Shown here: positions 1 through 7,311 of the stretch, piece by piece | Numbering within the stretch: the stretch's first letter is position 1 | Layout of the letters: each line of letters starts with the position of its first letter | NCBI GenBank assembly: GCA_005788065.1 | Contig: SXZD01000067.1 | Span: 1 to 13,666 of the forward strand | Direction: 5' to 3' | Length of the DNA stretch: 13,666 nucleotides | Source of the DNA: Burkholderiales bacterium | Lineage (GTDB): Bacteria; Pseudomonadota; Gammaproteobacteria; Burkholderiales; Burkholderiaceae_B | The notes under the pieces: generated by a model | The model's database searches: none | Seen by the model: the letters and a program-made list of their open reading frames with translations, nothing else | Told to the model about the DNA's origin: nothing | Made by a program: the position numbers and the translations under genes

Positions 1-1
1 G

Positions 2-634
2 GATACACCGGGTGTGCGCATCGAGCGCATGCTGCCCGTGTTCGGTGCTTACGATGAGCCCTTTGGTCATGGGGAGGTCACGTTCACGGATGTCCGTCTG
101 CCGCTGTCAGCATTTATCGCAGGGCCGGGGCGGGGGTTTGAGATTGCACAGGGCCGCTTGGGACCGGGCCGCATCCATTATTGCATGCGGGTGATCGGGG
201 CAGCAGAAGTTGCGCTCGAATTGCTTTGCAAGCGATCACTGACCCGGGTTGCGTTCGGCAAACCGCTGGCACGGCTGGGCGGCAATCTGGATGTGATAGC
301 CAATGCGCGGATGCACATTGAACAGGCGCGGTTGTTGACGTTGAAAGCGGCGTGGATGATGGACACCGTTGGCGCCAAGGGTGCCATGAGCGAGATTTCC
401 CAGATCAAGGTGGTGGCGCCCAAGATGGCAACCGAGGTCATTGATGCGGCCATGCAGATGCATGGTGGTGCCGGTATGTCTGATGATTTTCCGTTGGCGG
501 CACTGTATGCGTACTCGCGTATTCTGCGCCTTGCAGATGGCCCGGATGAAGTGCATCGCGGTTTGATCGGCAAGCTGGAATTGAAGAAACAGGCTGCACG
601 TCTGGGGCTGGAACATGGTGGGGGTCAATCGTGA
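2..634 (+). CDS. ACAD10/11-type acyl-CoA dehydrogenase, C-terminal part (5' end outside window)
   Basis: Flavin-dependent acyl-CoA dehydrogenase family, cytoplasmic. The reading frame is open from base 2, so the start lies upstream; only the end of the middle beta-domain and the C-terminal helical domain are seen. Visible family signatures are GPGRIHYCMRVIGAAE, a RVAFGKPL segment, MQMHGGAGMSDDFPLA, and RILRLADGPDEVH near the end. The last motif is typical of the ACAD10/ACAD11 branch. It places an Asp (codon 536-538) where classical acyl-CoA dehydrogenases carry the catalytic Glu of the YEGT motif; this is a motif alignment made by eye. The stop overlaps the GTG start of the next gene (GTGA), which suggests translational coupling with the kinase. 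In this branch the known chemistry is processing of phosphorylated 4-hydroxyacyl-CoA (LvaC, ACAD11); the actual substrate here is unknown. Confidence 0.9.
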   Translation, partial: DTPGVRIERMLPVFGAYDEPFGHGEVTFTDVRLPLSAFIAGPGRGFEIAQGRLGPGRIHYCMRVIGAAEVALELLCKRSLTRVAFGKPLARLGGNLDVIANARMHIEQARLLTLKAAWMMDTVGAKGAMSEISQIKVVAPKMATEVIDAAMQMHGGAGMSDDFPLAALYAYSRILRLADGPDEVHRGLIGKLELKKQAARLGLEHGGGQS

Positions 635-1731
635 CTGCAGGCAATGATGCAGGTAATGGTGTAAGCACCTTGCTGGATCAAGCCGGTGATGTACGCACCG
701 GTGAGGAATTGGATATTCAGCGCATCGATACCTTTCTGAAAACGCATATTGAAGGCCTGATCGGCTTGCCAACCGTGCAGCAGTTTCCCGGCGGTGCCTC
801 CAATCTCACCTACCTGCTACAGTATCCGCAGCGCTCGCTCATCTTGCGGCGACCTCCGTTTGGTCACCGCGCCAAATCGGCGCACGACATGCTGCGCGAA
901 GCCCGCATCATGTCAGCGGTCAAGCCGGTCTACCCGTATGTGCCCACCGTGCTGGCCACATGCGAAGACCGCGCTGTGATGGATTGCGACTTTTATGTGA
1001 TGGAGCAGATTCGCGGCATCATTCCGCGACAAAATCTGCCGACCGGTTTGAACCTGTCCGAGTCGCAGACGCGGCAGTTGTGCATCAACGTCATTGATCG
1101 CATGATCGAGTTGCATCAAGTGGACTACCGAAAAGCGGGTCTCGAAGGACTGGGGCGGGGCGGTGGCTATGTGGTGCGGCAGATTGAGGGTTGGAGTGAC
1201 CGCTATCGCAAGGCAAAAACCCCGGATGTCGGCGATTTTGAGCAGGTCATGGCATTCTTGAAAGACAAGATGCCGCAGCAGGATGTGGCTACTTGCCTCA
1301 TCCACAACGACTTCCGTTTCGACAATGTGGTGTTGAACCCCGACAATCCGGTTGAAGTGATCGGTGTACTCGACTGGGAACTGGCCACGTTGGGCGACCC
1401 GCTGATGGACTTGGGCAACACTCTGGCCTATTGGGTACAGGCCGACGACGATGACGATTACCAGAGCGTGCGCCGCCAACCGACCAATGCGCCGGGCATG
1501 ATGTCGCGACAAGAGGTGATTGAATACTACGGCAGCAAGACAGGTTGGCAGGTCGACAATTTTGATTTTTACCTGATCTATGGACTGTTTCGTCTCGCTG
1601 TGATCGTGCAGCAGATTTACTTCCGTTACTTCAATGGCGACACCAAAAATAAGGCGTTTGCGAATTTCGGCTTTATAAGCCGGATGCTCGAAAAACGCTG
1701 CCTGCGTCTGATTGACGCATCCAGACTGTAA
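631..1731 (+). CDS. APH-fold phosphotransferase, LvaA/ACAD10-11 kinase-module type
   Basis: 366-residue kinase of the aminoglycoside/choline phosphotransferase fold. The N-lobe shows a FPGGASNLTYLL glycine-rich strand near residues 52-63 and REARIM as the likely C-helix. The catalytic loop is HNDFRFDN (H225, D227, N232), followed by a metal-binding LDWE (D248) and GDPLMDLG. These are the residues expected of an active enzyme. The family includes drug kinases, but this branch sits next to acyl-CoA dehydrogenases, and its relatives LvaA and the kinase domains of ACAD10/ACAD11 phosphorylate the 4-hydroxyl group of 4-hydroxyacyl-CoA. The start is GTG at 631, inside the stop of the dehydrogenase gene, so the two are probably made in a fixed ratio. 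An antibiotic-resistance role is unlikely given the neighbours. Confidence is high for the fold and moderate for the substrate class. Confidence 0.9.
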   Translation: MTAGNDAGNGVSTLLDQAGDVRTGEELDIQRIDTFLKTHIEGLIGLPTVQQFPGGASNLTYLLQYPQRSLILRRPPFGHRAKSAHDMLREARIMSAVKPVYPYVPTVLATCEDRAVMDCDFYVMEQIRGIIPRQNLPTGLNLSESQTRQLCINVIDRMIELHQVDYRKAGLEGLGRGGGYVVRQIEGWSDRYRKAKTPDVGDFEQVMAFLKDKMPQQDVATCLIHNDFRFDNVVLNPDNPVEVIGVLDWELATLGDPLMDLGNTLAYWVQADDDDDYQSVRRQPTNAPGMMSRQEVIEYYGSKTGWQVDNFDFYLIYGLFRLAVIVQQIYFRYFNGDTKNKAFANFGFISRMLEKRCLRLIDASRL

Positions 1732-1746
1732 GGGGCTGGGCAGCGC

Positions 1747-2439
1747 ATGGGTACGCTTCATCTTGTTCGGCACGGGCAAGCCAGTTTCGGTGCAGACAAT
1801 TACGATGCCTTGTCTGACATCGGCGTGGTGCAATCAACCCTACTGGGGCAGTGGATTGCGCAGACGCATCAAACGGTCACACGCGTGGTGATCGGGCCTG
1901 CGCAACGGCATCGCCAGACCGCGCACGCCTGCCTGCAAGCGGCCGGATTACATAACACGCCCATGCACGTAGAGCAGGGCTTCAATGAATTCAATCACGA
2001 AGAAATCCTGATTCGGTATGAGCCCCAATGGGAAAACCGTGCGCAGTTTCGGCAGATGCTGGCCGCTTCCGGCAATCCCAAGCGCACCTTTCAGCGGCTC
2101 TTTTCTCAAGCGGTGGCGCGCTGGACCAGTGGCCAGTTTGATGACGAGTATTCTGAAACGTGGCGAGCGTTCCAGCAGCGGTGTTGCACAGCCTTGCAGG
2201 GGCTCACTCACACAGCGGGTGAAGCAGTGTGGGTGTTTACGTCTGCGGGTGCCATCTCTGCTGCGGTACAGGGCACGACTGGCATTCCCGATGACCGCAT
2301 TTTTGATGTCAATTGGACCCTGCTCAACACCGGTGTCAGCCAGTGGTTGTATCAGTCTGATCGATTGAGCTTGAGCATGCTCAATACCTGCGGACATTTG
2401 CAGTCGCAGCGCAGGCAGGATTTGTTTACCTATCGATAG
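1747..2439 (+). CDS. histidine phosphatase superfamily protein, degenerate active site
   Basis: 230-residue protein of the phosphoglycerate-mutase-like histidine phosphatase superfamily, predicted cytoplasmic. LVRHGQASFG near the N-terminus carries the phospho-accepting H9 with R8. The second arginine is in GPAQRHRQTA (about R54/R56), and E81 lies in the FNEFNHEE segment. The second catalytic histidine normally found in a VSHGG-type motif is absent: the matching segment reads VFTSAGAIS, with Ser166 (codon 2242-2244) in its place. The protein may therefore be a weak phosphatase, use another acid, or only bind a phosphorylated ligand. An AGGGG lies 11 bases before the ATG and the kinase gene ends 15 bases upstream, so it is in the same operon. 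Its place beside a kinase and a dehydrogenase acting on acyl-CoA suggests a role with that pathway's phosphorylated intermediate, which is inference. Confidence 0.85.
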   Translation: MGTLHLVRHGQASFGADNYDALSDIGVVQSTLLGQWIAQTHQTVTRVVIGPAQRHRQTAHACLQAAGLHNTPMHVEQGFNEFNHEEILIRYEPQWENRAQFRQMLAASGNPKRTFQRLFSQAVARWTSGQFDDEYSETWRAFQQRCCTALQGLTHTAGEAVWVFTSAGAISAAVQGTTGIPDDRIFDVNWTLLNTGVSQWLYQSDRLSLSMLNTCGHLQSQRRQDLFTYR

Positions 2440-2474
2440 ATTAGCTACAAAAAAGGCGCATGGCCATGCGCACA

Positions 2475-2480
2475 GAGGAG
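2475..2480 (+). promoter_or_regulatory. Shine-Dalgarno that sets the SDR start
   Basis: GAGGAG sits nine bases before the ATG at 2490. This favours 2490 over the in-frame ATGs at 2460 and 2466, which have no comparable site. The protein from 2490 begins MKVLKDRVAVITGG, the usual beginning of a short-chain dehydrogenase. Confidence 0.7.
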
Positions 2481-2489
2481 ATTGATTTC

Positions 2490-3332
2490 ATGAAAGTCTT
2501 GAAAGACCGGGTTGCCGTGATCACCGGTGGAGCAGAAGGTATCGGCAAGGCGATTGCACATGCAGCCGCCGCAGAAGGCATGAAACTGGTGCTGGCCGAT
2601 ATCGATGAAACCACTTTGTCTGCGACGGTCAGCGAATTGAAGGCTCACGGCGCAGATGTGCTGGGCGTCAAGACCGATGTATCGTGCTTTGAAGATGTTG
2701 CAGCGTTGGCTCAAAAGGCATTTGCAGCGTTCGGAAACGTGCATCTGCTGGTGAACAACGCAGGTGTTGCGGTTGCAAAATCAGCGTGGGAGACCACACA
2801 GCAGGATTGGGACTGGGTGATGGGCATCAATCTGTATGGTGTCACACACGCTTTGCGCGCTTTCTTGCCCACCATGCTGGGAAAAGGGGATGAGGGGCAC
2901 ATTGTCAACACAGCTTCATTGGCTGGGTTGATTTCCGAGCCTGCCATGGCGGCCTACAACGTCAGCAAATTCGGTGTTGTAACGCTGTCGGAAGGCCTTC
3001 ACCATGACCTTGCTTTGCGCGGGGCAAAAGTGAAAGTGTCGGTGTTGTGCCCGGCGTGGGTGAAGACCCGCATCATCGATTCCGAGCGACATAGAAATGC
3101 TGCTGATCGCAGCGATCCGGCTACTCTGCATCCGGTGTCGCTCAAGACCGGGGCGAGCATTGTGCAGGCGGTGCAAAATGGCATACCCCCTGAGAAAGTG
3201 GCAGCGGATGTCATTGAAGCGGTCAAGGCCGAACGCTTTTATATTCTGACGCATGCGCGCTCAAGAATGGCGGTGCAGGTTCGCATGGAAGACATCATTC
3301 AAGAGCGTGCGCCGACTTTGCTGCCGATTTGA
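2490..3332 (+). CDS. SDR family NAD(P)-dependent oxidoreductase
   Basis: 280-residue classical short-chain dehydrogenase, cytoplasmic. The TGGAEGIG cofactor motif is at residues 12-19. Asp37 after the second strand (LVLADID) points to NAD(H) rather than NADP(H). The NNAG motif is at 89-92, and the catalytic tetrad is complete: N114, S143, Y156 and K160 (YNVSK). The C-terminal portion after CPAWVKT is longer than in minimal SDRs and presumably shapes the substrate pocket. It follows the phosphatase-like gene by 50 bases with no visible terminator, so it probably belongs to the same operon. In the levulinate (lva) pathway an SDR, LvaD, interconverts a 4-keto- and a 4-hydroxyacyl-CoA, and a similar job is plausible here. 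Substrate assignment is inference; the enzyme class is certain. Confidence 0.9.
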   Translation: MKVLKDRVAVITGGAEGIGKAIAHAAAAEGMKLVLADIDETTLSATVSELKAHGADVLGVKTDVSCFEDVAALAQKAFAAFGNVHLLVNNAGVAVAKSAWETTQQDWDWVMGINLYGVTHALRAFLPTMLGKGDEGHIVNTASLAGLISEPAMAAYNVSKFGVVTLSEGLHHDLALRGAKVKVSVLCPAWVKTRIIDSERHRNAADRSDPATLHPVSLKTGASIVQAVQNGIPPEKVAADVIEAVKAERFYILTHARSRMAVQVRMEDIIQERAPTLLPI

Positions 3333-3351
3333 ATTTCAGGAACGAGTGCCC

Positions 3352-4014
3352 ATGTGCACCAATTTCACGCCCACCCAAAATCGCTCCTGGATTGAGCAAC
3401 AGTTCAATATCGAACTTCCGCAGGGCTTTGACGCACAGGTCTGGCCAGGCAGCGCTGCACCCATCATCGTCAGAAGTCATCAATCCGGTCGCATCGCCTG
3501 CGGTCTGGCGCGTTTTGGGTTGATACCACATTGGGCCAAGGGCTCTGATATTGCCCGACATACCTACAATGCGCGCAGTGAAACAGCCGCGGAGAAGCCG
3601 AGTTTCCGCACCGCGTGGCGAAATCGACAGTTTGCATTGCTGCCGGTCGACAATTTTTTTGAACCTTCATACGCATCCGGTCGTGCGGTGCGATGGAAAA
3701 TCAGTCTTCAGGATGGTGGTCCATTCTGCATTGCCTGTTTGTGGGATCGTTGGACGGATCCTGCAAGCGGCGAGTTGGTCGTCAGTTTTTCGATGCTCAC
3801 CGTCAACGCGGACATGCATCCGGTGATGAATCAATTTCACAAACCGGGTGATGAGAAGCGCACGCCTGTCGTTATTGCTCCAGAAAACCATGAAGCATGG
3901 CTGAGTGCCGATGCAGCGCTTGCTGCTTCATGGATGAACACTGCGCACATGCCGGTCTTGTCAGCCTGCGCAGCTCCGCGTGATGCGTCGTCAGGCGGGT
4001 CAGTGCTGTTGTGA
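3352..4014 (+). CDS. SOS response-associated peptidase family protein (HMCES/YedK-like DNA-protein crosslinker)
   Basis: 220-residue member of the SRAP family, which protects abasic sites in single-stranded DNA by a thiazolidine link through Cys2 after removal of Met1. The start at 3352 is chosen because it gives MCTNF, placing the essential cysteine at position 2; an upstream in-frame start would overlap the SDR and bury that cysteine. Other expected active-site residues are visible: N73 in TYNARSE, E104 in NFFEP and H163 in FHKPGDEKR, matching the Asn, Glu and His of YedK. A CAGGAA precedes the start at usable distance, and the SDR stop lies 19 bases upstream. No LexA-type box is evident in that short gap, so it is probably read through from the acyl-CoA operon. 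Its link to lipid catabolism, if any, is unclear. Confidence 0.92.
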   Translation: MCTNFTPTQNRSWIEQQFNIELPQGFDAQVWPGSAAPIIVRSHQSGRIACGLARFGLIPHWAKGSDIARHTYNARSETAAEKPSFRTAWRNRQFALLPVDNFFEPSYASGRAVRWKISLQDGGPFCIACLWDRWTDPASGELVVSFSMLTVNADMHPVMNQFHKPGDEKRTPVVIAPENHEAWLSADAALAASWMNTAHMPVLSACAAPRDASSGGSVLL

Positions 4015-4064
4015 AAGCGGATGATATCCTCACACTTTGAAACCTCAACCCGATAGGACAAACG

Positions 4065-5117
4065 ATGTCGATCGCACCGCTTTTCAACATCCGCTTGCCC
4101 ATCGTGCAGGCCCCCATGGCTGGTGTTCAAGATAGCGACCTGACCATCGCCGTCTGCAAGGCCGGGGGACTGGGCTCCTTACCCTGCGCCATGCTGACAC
4201 CGCAGGCTGTGTTGACCGAATGTGAAAAAATTCGCGCTGCAACCGACCAGGCTTTCAATCTCAACTTTTTCTGTCATCAGCCACCGCTTGTTGATCCGGA
4301 CAAATCGGCTGCGTGGAAAGCGCATTTCAGCAGCTACTATGCCCAGTGGGGATTTGACCCCGACGGTATCGGCCCCGGCGCCATTCGCGTACCGTTTGGC
4401 GAAGAAATGCTTGCAGTTGTAAAGCTTGTCAGGCCCGCTGTGGTGAGTTTCCATTTTGGCTTGCCGCCTGCGCATCTGCTGGAGCAGGTTCGCCAGACCG
4501 GTGCAAAAATCATCTCGTCGGCCACCACGGTACAGGAGGCTTTGTGGCTGCAATCCCAGGGTGTGGATGCCATCATCGCCCAAGGGCTGGAAGCGGGTGG
4601 GCACCGTGGACTGTTCCTCGATACCGACGCAGGCTACGATGTCACATCGCAGGTGGGCACCTTTGCGTTGCTCCCGCAGGTACTGCGGGCGGTTGATATT
4701 CCCGTGATTGCAGCCGGTGGCATTGCCGATGCAGCCGGCGTGAAAGCCGCATTGTCCATGGGCGCGGCCGGCGTGCAGGTGGGTACCAGCTACTTGTTAT
4801 GCACCGAAGCGAAGACCAGCGCCGTGCATCGCGCCGCCTTGCAGGGTGAGGGTGCCCGACACACGGCACTAACCAATATATTCACCGGACGGCCCGCGCG
4901 CGGTATCGTGAATCGTCTGATGAAAGACTTGAATTACATGAGTGTCCATGCGCCCGCATTTCCGTTGGCGGCGGCTGCGTCTGCGCCGCTGCGGGCCAAA
5001 GCCGAAGCGGCCGGTAGAGGTGACTTCACGCCATTGTGGGCGGGTCAAAACACAAGCGGGTGTGCTGCCATTTCTGCAACCGACATGACACTGCGTTTGA
5101 TGGGTTTGGTGTCTTGA
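4065..5117 (+). CDS. nitronate monooxygenase (2-nitropropane dioxygenase family)
   Basis: 350-residue FMN-dependent TIM-barrel enzyme that oxidises alkyl nitronates such as propionate 3-nitronate to the carbonyl compound and nitrite. Motifs in order are QAPMAG (residues 15-20), GGLGSLP (34-40), NLNFFCHQPP (65-74), SFHFGLP (128-133), AQGLEAGGHRG (172-182) containing the expected catalytic base H180, PVIAAGGIAD (213-222) and GAAGVQVGTSYLLCTEA (233-249) for the FMN phosphate. Length and motif set fit class I NMO, so it is probably active. The ATG is preceded by an AGGACA element, and the 50-base gap from the previous gene has no clear terminator. It ends in a hairpin shared with a convergent gene. 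Some relatives are enoyl reductases such as FabK; the HRG motif and lack of FabK traits favour NMO. Confidence 0.92.
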   Translation: MSIAPLFNIRLPIVQAPMAGVQDSDLTIAVCKAGGLGSLPCAMLTPQAVLTECEKIRAATDQAFNLNFFCHQPPLVDPDKSAAWKAHFSSYYAQWGFDPDGIGPGAIRVPFGEEMLAVVKLVRPAVVSFHFGLPPAHLLEQVRQTGAKIISSATTVQEALWLQSQGVDAIIAQGLEAGGHRGLFLDTDAGYDVTSQVGTFALLPQVLRAVDIPVIAAGGIADAAGVKAALSMGAAGVQVGTSYLLCTEAKTSAVHRAALQGEGARHTALTNIFTGRPARGIVNRLMKDLNYMSVHAPAFPLAAAASAPLRAKAEAAGRGDFTPLWAGQNTSGCAAISATDMTLRLMGLVS

Positions 5118-5138
5118 GAGGCGCCCGCCTACTCTCAA
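5114..5138. terminator. bidirectional hairpin between convergent genes
   Basis: TTGAGAG (5114-5120) pairs perfectly with CTCTCAA (5132-5138). An inner AGGCG/CGCCT pairing offers an alternative fold in the loop. The arms include the TGA stops of both the nitronate monooxygenase and the DUF305 gene. No T-run follows on either strand, so it would be a weak or non-canonical terminator. Confidence 0.4.
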
Positions 5139-5788
5139 AGTTTGCCAAGTACCAGCAATTCTTTTCGTTGAGCTGTCAGCATCGTGGCGGCTAGCGTGCG
5201 TACTGCAGATGAGTTTGCATGTTGCGCTGCGTGCCGTGTCATGGCGATGGCCGCCTGGTGGTGCGCCATCATGTGCAAGACGAAGAGTTTGTCCCTGACT
5301 TCTCCCTTGGCAGTGAACAGCGCATTGAATTCATCTTGATCGAGCATGCCGGGCATTTTTCCGCCGCTACGGCAACGTGATACGAACTCGATGGTCTGCT
5401 CGTCCGCGTCTCTCACCATCCATTCCCACAAAGGACCTGTCGGCGTTTGCGGTGCATTCCATGAAATCAGCAATCCGCGCATCACGCCGGTTTCCTGCAG
5501 TTGGGTGTTGTACACCTCGTGTGCCAGTTGACGGATTGTGGGGTGTCTTGATTCAAGCAGGCTGGCGGCCAGGGTGATGGCCTGGTCGTGGTGCACCCGC
5601 ATGGATTGCAGGAAGGGGATGTCAATGTTGTTCAGCGCTTCCTGTTGGTCGCGGATCTGCCGTTCTTTCAGCAAATATCCGCCCATCGCCATCAGTACTG
5701 CGATAGCGGCAAACAGGACGCTTGCAAACAGACGACTCCATGATCTGCGCGATGATGCGTGCGACTTTACGCCAGCCTCGCGCATCAT
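5135..5788 (-). CDS. DUF305 domain membrane-anchored protein
   Basis: 217-residue protein with a short basic N-terminus and one hydrophobic segment at about residues 20-40 (LFASVLFAAIAVLMAMGGYLL). It is therefore predicted to be anchored in the inner membrane with its bulk in the periplasm. Two His-rich helices characterise DUF305: SMRVHHDQAITLA (about 62-74) and HMMAHHQAAIAMTRHA in the second half. The two halves give the four-helix, ferritin-like arrangement known for the family. The function of DUF305 is not settled; some members occur in metal (copper) contexts, and the paired His residues would suit metal binding. Its ATG overlaps the stop of the upstream LVIVD lipoprotein gene (ATGA, 5785-5788), so the two are co-translated and probably act together at the cell envelope. 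Confidence 0.85.
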   Translation of the reverse strand: MMREAGVKSHASSRRSWSRLFASVLFAAIAVLMAMGGYLLKERQIRDQQEALNNIDIPFLQSMRVHHDQAITLAASLLESRHPTIRQLAHEVYNTQLQETGVMRGLLISWNAPQTPTGPLWEWMVRDADEQTIEFVSRCRSGGKMPGMLDQDEFNALFTAKGEVRDKLFVLHMMAHHQAAIAMTRHAAQHANSSAVRTLAATMLTAQRKELLVLGKL

Positions 5789-7281
5789 TCGGTCCCGGTG
5801 TATTCAAGCACCATGAATCCGTTGTCCTGACACACCACCCACAACTGATTGCCCACAAACCGCGGGGGTGACGAACACCAATCGGTGCTCATGTCTGCTT
5901 GCAGCGTGACTTTAGTGGGCACACCGACGGCCTGATTACGTGCGTCTGAAACGGAGGGAACCGTGCTGGTTACCGGACCGGCATGTTCAGACCCCGGCAG
6001 TTGTGATGCTTTACCGGCTTGTGCCGGCGGATTGTAGTAGGCAATTTCGCGCGGCTTGAGCGGGTTGCTGATGTCAAACAGTCTCACCCCCGACTGAAAA
6101 TAGCCGCAGGCCAGTCTTGTCGGATCGATTGCTTGATTGACCGTGCAATAGTGCGCTTCGTAGCCGAACAAGCCGTTGTTGCCCAGGTCATTGCGTCGTT
6201 GCTGCGCGTTTTCAGGTAATTGGATGGCCAGTCGCAGATGCGAAATGATCGTTGGCTTTCGTTCGTCTGCAATATTCAGAATACGCGTTCCACCCGTGCC
6301 AAATTCATCCACCACAATCAGGTGCGGCACACCGCCATAGCTGACCGGGATGGCATGCTGGCTGATGTCGCCATCGTTCCAGTTGGTGGTGCTGATGGTG
6401 CGGATTTGGGGCAGCGCCTTGCGCTCCTGAATGTCGCTGATATCCAGAATGATGATGCCCGCTGGCGATGCACTGGTCAGGTACATCCGCTTGCCATCAT
6501 CGCTGAAGCCCATGCCGTGGTTGGGATACAGCGAAGAGGTCGTCAACAGCATGCGGGGCTGTGTGGGGTCACTGATATCAATGGCCGTGATGCTGCCTGA
6601 GTTGGCGCCGGTGGCCCAATAGGTTCTTCCATCCGGGCTGAAGTTGCCCTCGTGCCCGATGAAGTTGGGCGGCAATGCCAGTTTGTTGCCCACCGGGTTC
6701 AACCAGCGCGGGTTTTTGCAGTCGCCGGAAATATCGTAAATGTCGAAGAACAGAACGTGTTCAATCGGACCCACTGACACGCCGGCCAGCAGTTTGCGTC
6801 CGGAATGCACCTTCAGTGTTTCCCATGTGCCCTGATTGAAGGCGGGGGAGTTCAGGCTTTTGACATAGCGCGGGTTGCGCGTGTCAGACACGTCAATCAC
6901 CTGAACACCGTGCAGACGCTTGGTGGCATTGCCCGCAAAAGCGGTGGCCATGTAGGCGCAGGTATCGTCAGAGGCGTTGACCCAAGTGGACCCTTCTCCC
7001 TGAAATTGTCCGACGCGGGTCAAATTGCAGTTGTAGCCCTGCGTGCTGCGGCCGTTGGACCGCTCAGTGATGGGCACCTGGCCTTGCAGGGCTGTCTCCG
7101 GTTTGTCGGTCGGTGCGCAGTTGGTGATGCCTGCAACAGACTCGGCCGCATTGGTTCGCATGCCGCCCGACTTCAATGTCGCAGCCGACCCCGGGCCTGC
7201 GTTGTCTGAAACGCAAGCGCTGATGAGTGCTGAGGCGGTGAGGGTGCACAAAAGACTCGCGAATGGGTGTTTTGTCGCCAT
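5785..7281 (-). CDS. LVIVD repeat-containing lipoprotein (beta-propeller)
   Basis: 498-residue exported protein. The N-terminus is a lipoprotein signal: a basic start, hydrophobic core and a lipobox ending A22-C23 (ALISAC). The mature part carries at least five LVIVD-type strands, each hydrophobic followed by D-[IV]-S/A-x-[PR]: VQVIDVSDTRNPR (126), ITAIDISDPTQPR (231), IIILDISDIQ (276), TRILNIADERKP (332) and VRLFDISNPLKP (399), plus a variant FFDIYDISGDCKNPR (178). Together they predict a beta-propeller. FSPDGRTYW and FSDDGKRMY elements between repeats resemble WD40-like propeller turns. Several conserved-looking His and Cys residues (GHEGNF, NHGMGF, EAHYC) could bind metal. No enzyme is assigned. 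It is the first gene of a two-gene operon with the DUF305 protein. The ribosome-binding site is weak, and its start lies 30 bases from a truncated SDR on the other strand. Confidence 0.85.
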   Translation of the reverse strand: MATKHPFASLLCTLTASALISACVSDNAGPGSAATLKSGGMRTNAAESVAGITNCAPTDKPETALQGQVPITERSNGRSTQGYNCNLTRVGQFQGEGSTWVNASDDTCAYMATAFAGNATKRLHGVQVIDVSDTRNPRYVKSLNSPAFNQGTWETLKVHSGRKLLAGVSVGPIEHVLFFDIYDISGDCKNPRWLNPVGNKLALPPNFIGHEGNFSPDGRTYWATGANSGSITAIDISDPTQPRMLLTTSSLYPNHGMGFSDDGKRMYLTSASPAGIIILDISDIQERKALPQIRTISTTNWNDGDISQHAIPVSYGGVPHLIVVDEFGTGGTRILNIADERKPTIISHLRLAIQLPENAQQRRNDLGNNGLFGYEAHYCTVNQAIDPTRLACGYFQSGVRLFDISNPLKPREIAYYNPPAQAGKASQLPGSEHAGPVTSTVPSVSDARNQAVGVPTKVTLQADMSTDWCSSPPRFVGNQLWVVCQDNGFMVLEYTGTE

Positions 7282-7311
7282 CTTGCTGCTATCCGGTTGA
7301 TCTGCCAGTGA

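Noticed and set aside
236..772. Minus-strand open frame of 178 codons over the dehydrogenase/kinase junction
   Set aside because: It crosses two well-supported plus-strand genes and has low-complexity His/Arg-rich text without motifs.
631..1731. Antibiotic (aminoglycoside) resistance gene
   Set aside because: The fold is shared, but the GTGA overlap with an acyl-CoA dehydrogenase and the ACAD10/11-type motifs point to acyl-CoA metabolism.
913..1833. Long minus-strand open frame (306 codons) opposite the kinase
   Set aside because: The plus strand here has an unambiguous kinase with HNDFRFDN and DWE motifs; the antisense text has no family features and arises from codon bias.
2460..2489. Earlier ATG start of the SDR
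   Set aside because: The GAGGAG ribosome site and the usual SDR N-terminus both favour the ATG at 2490.
3253..3351. Longer N-terminus for the HMCES/YedK-like protein
   Set aside because: The family needs Cys at position 2, which is given only by the ATG at 3352; the longer form would overlap the SDR.
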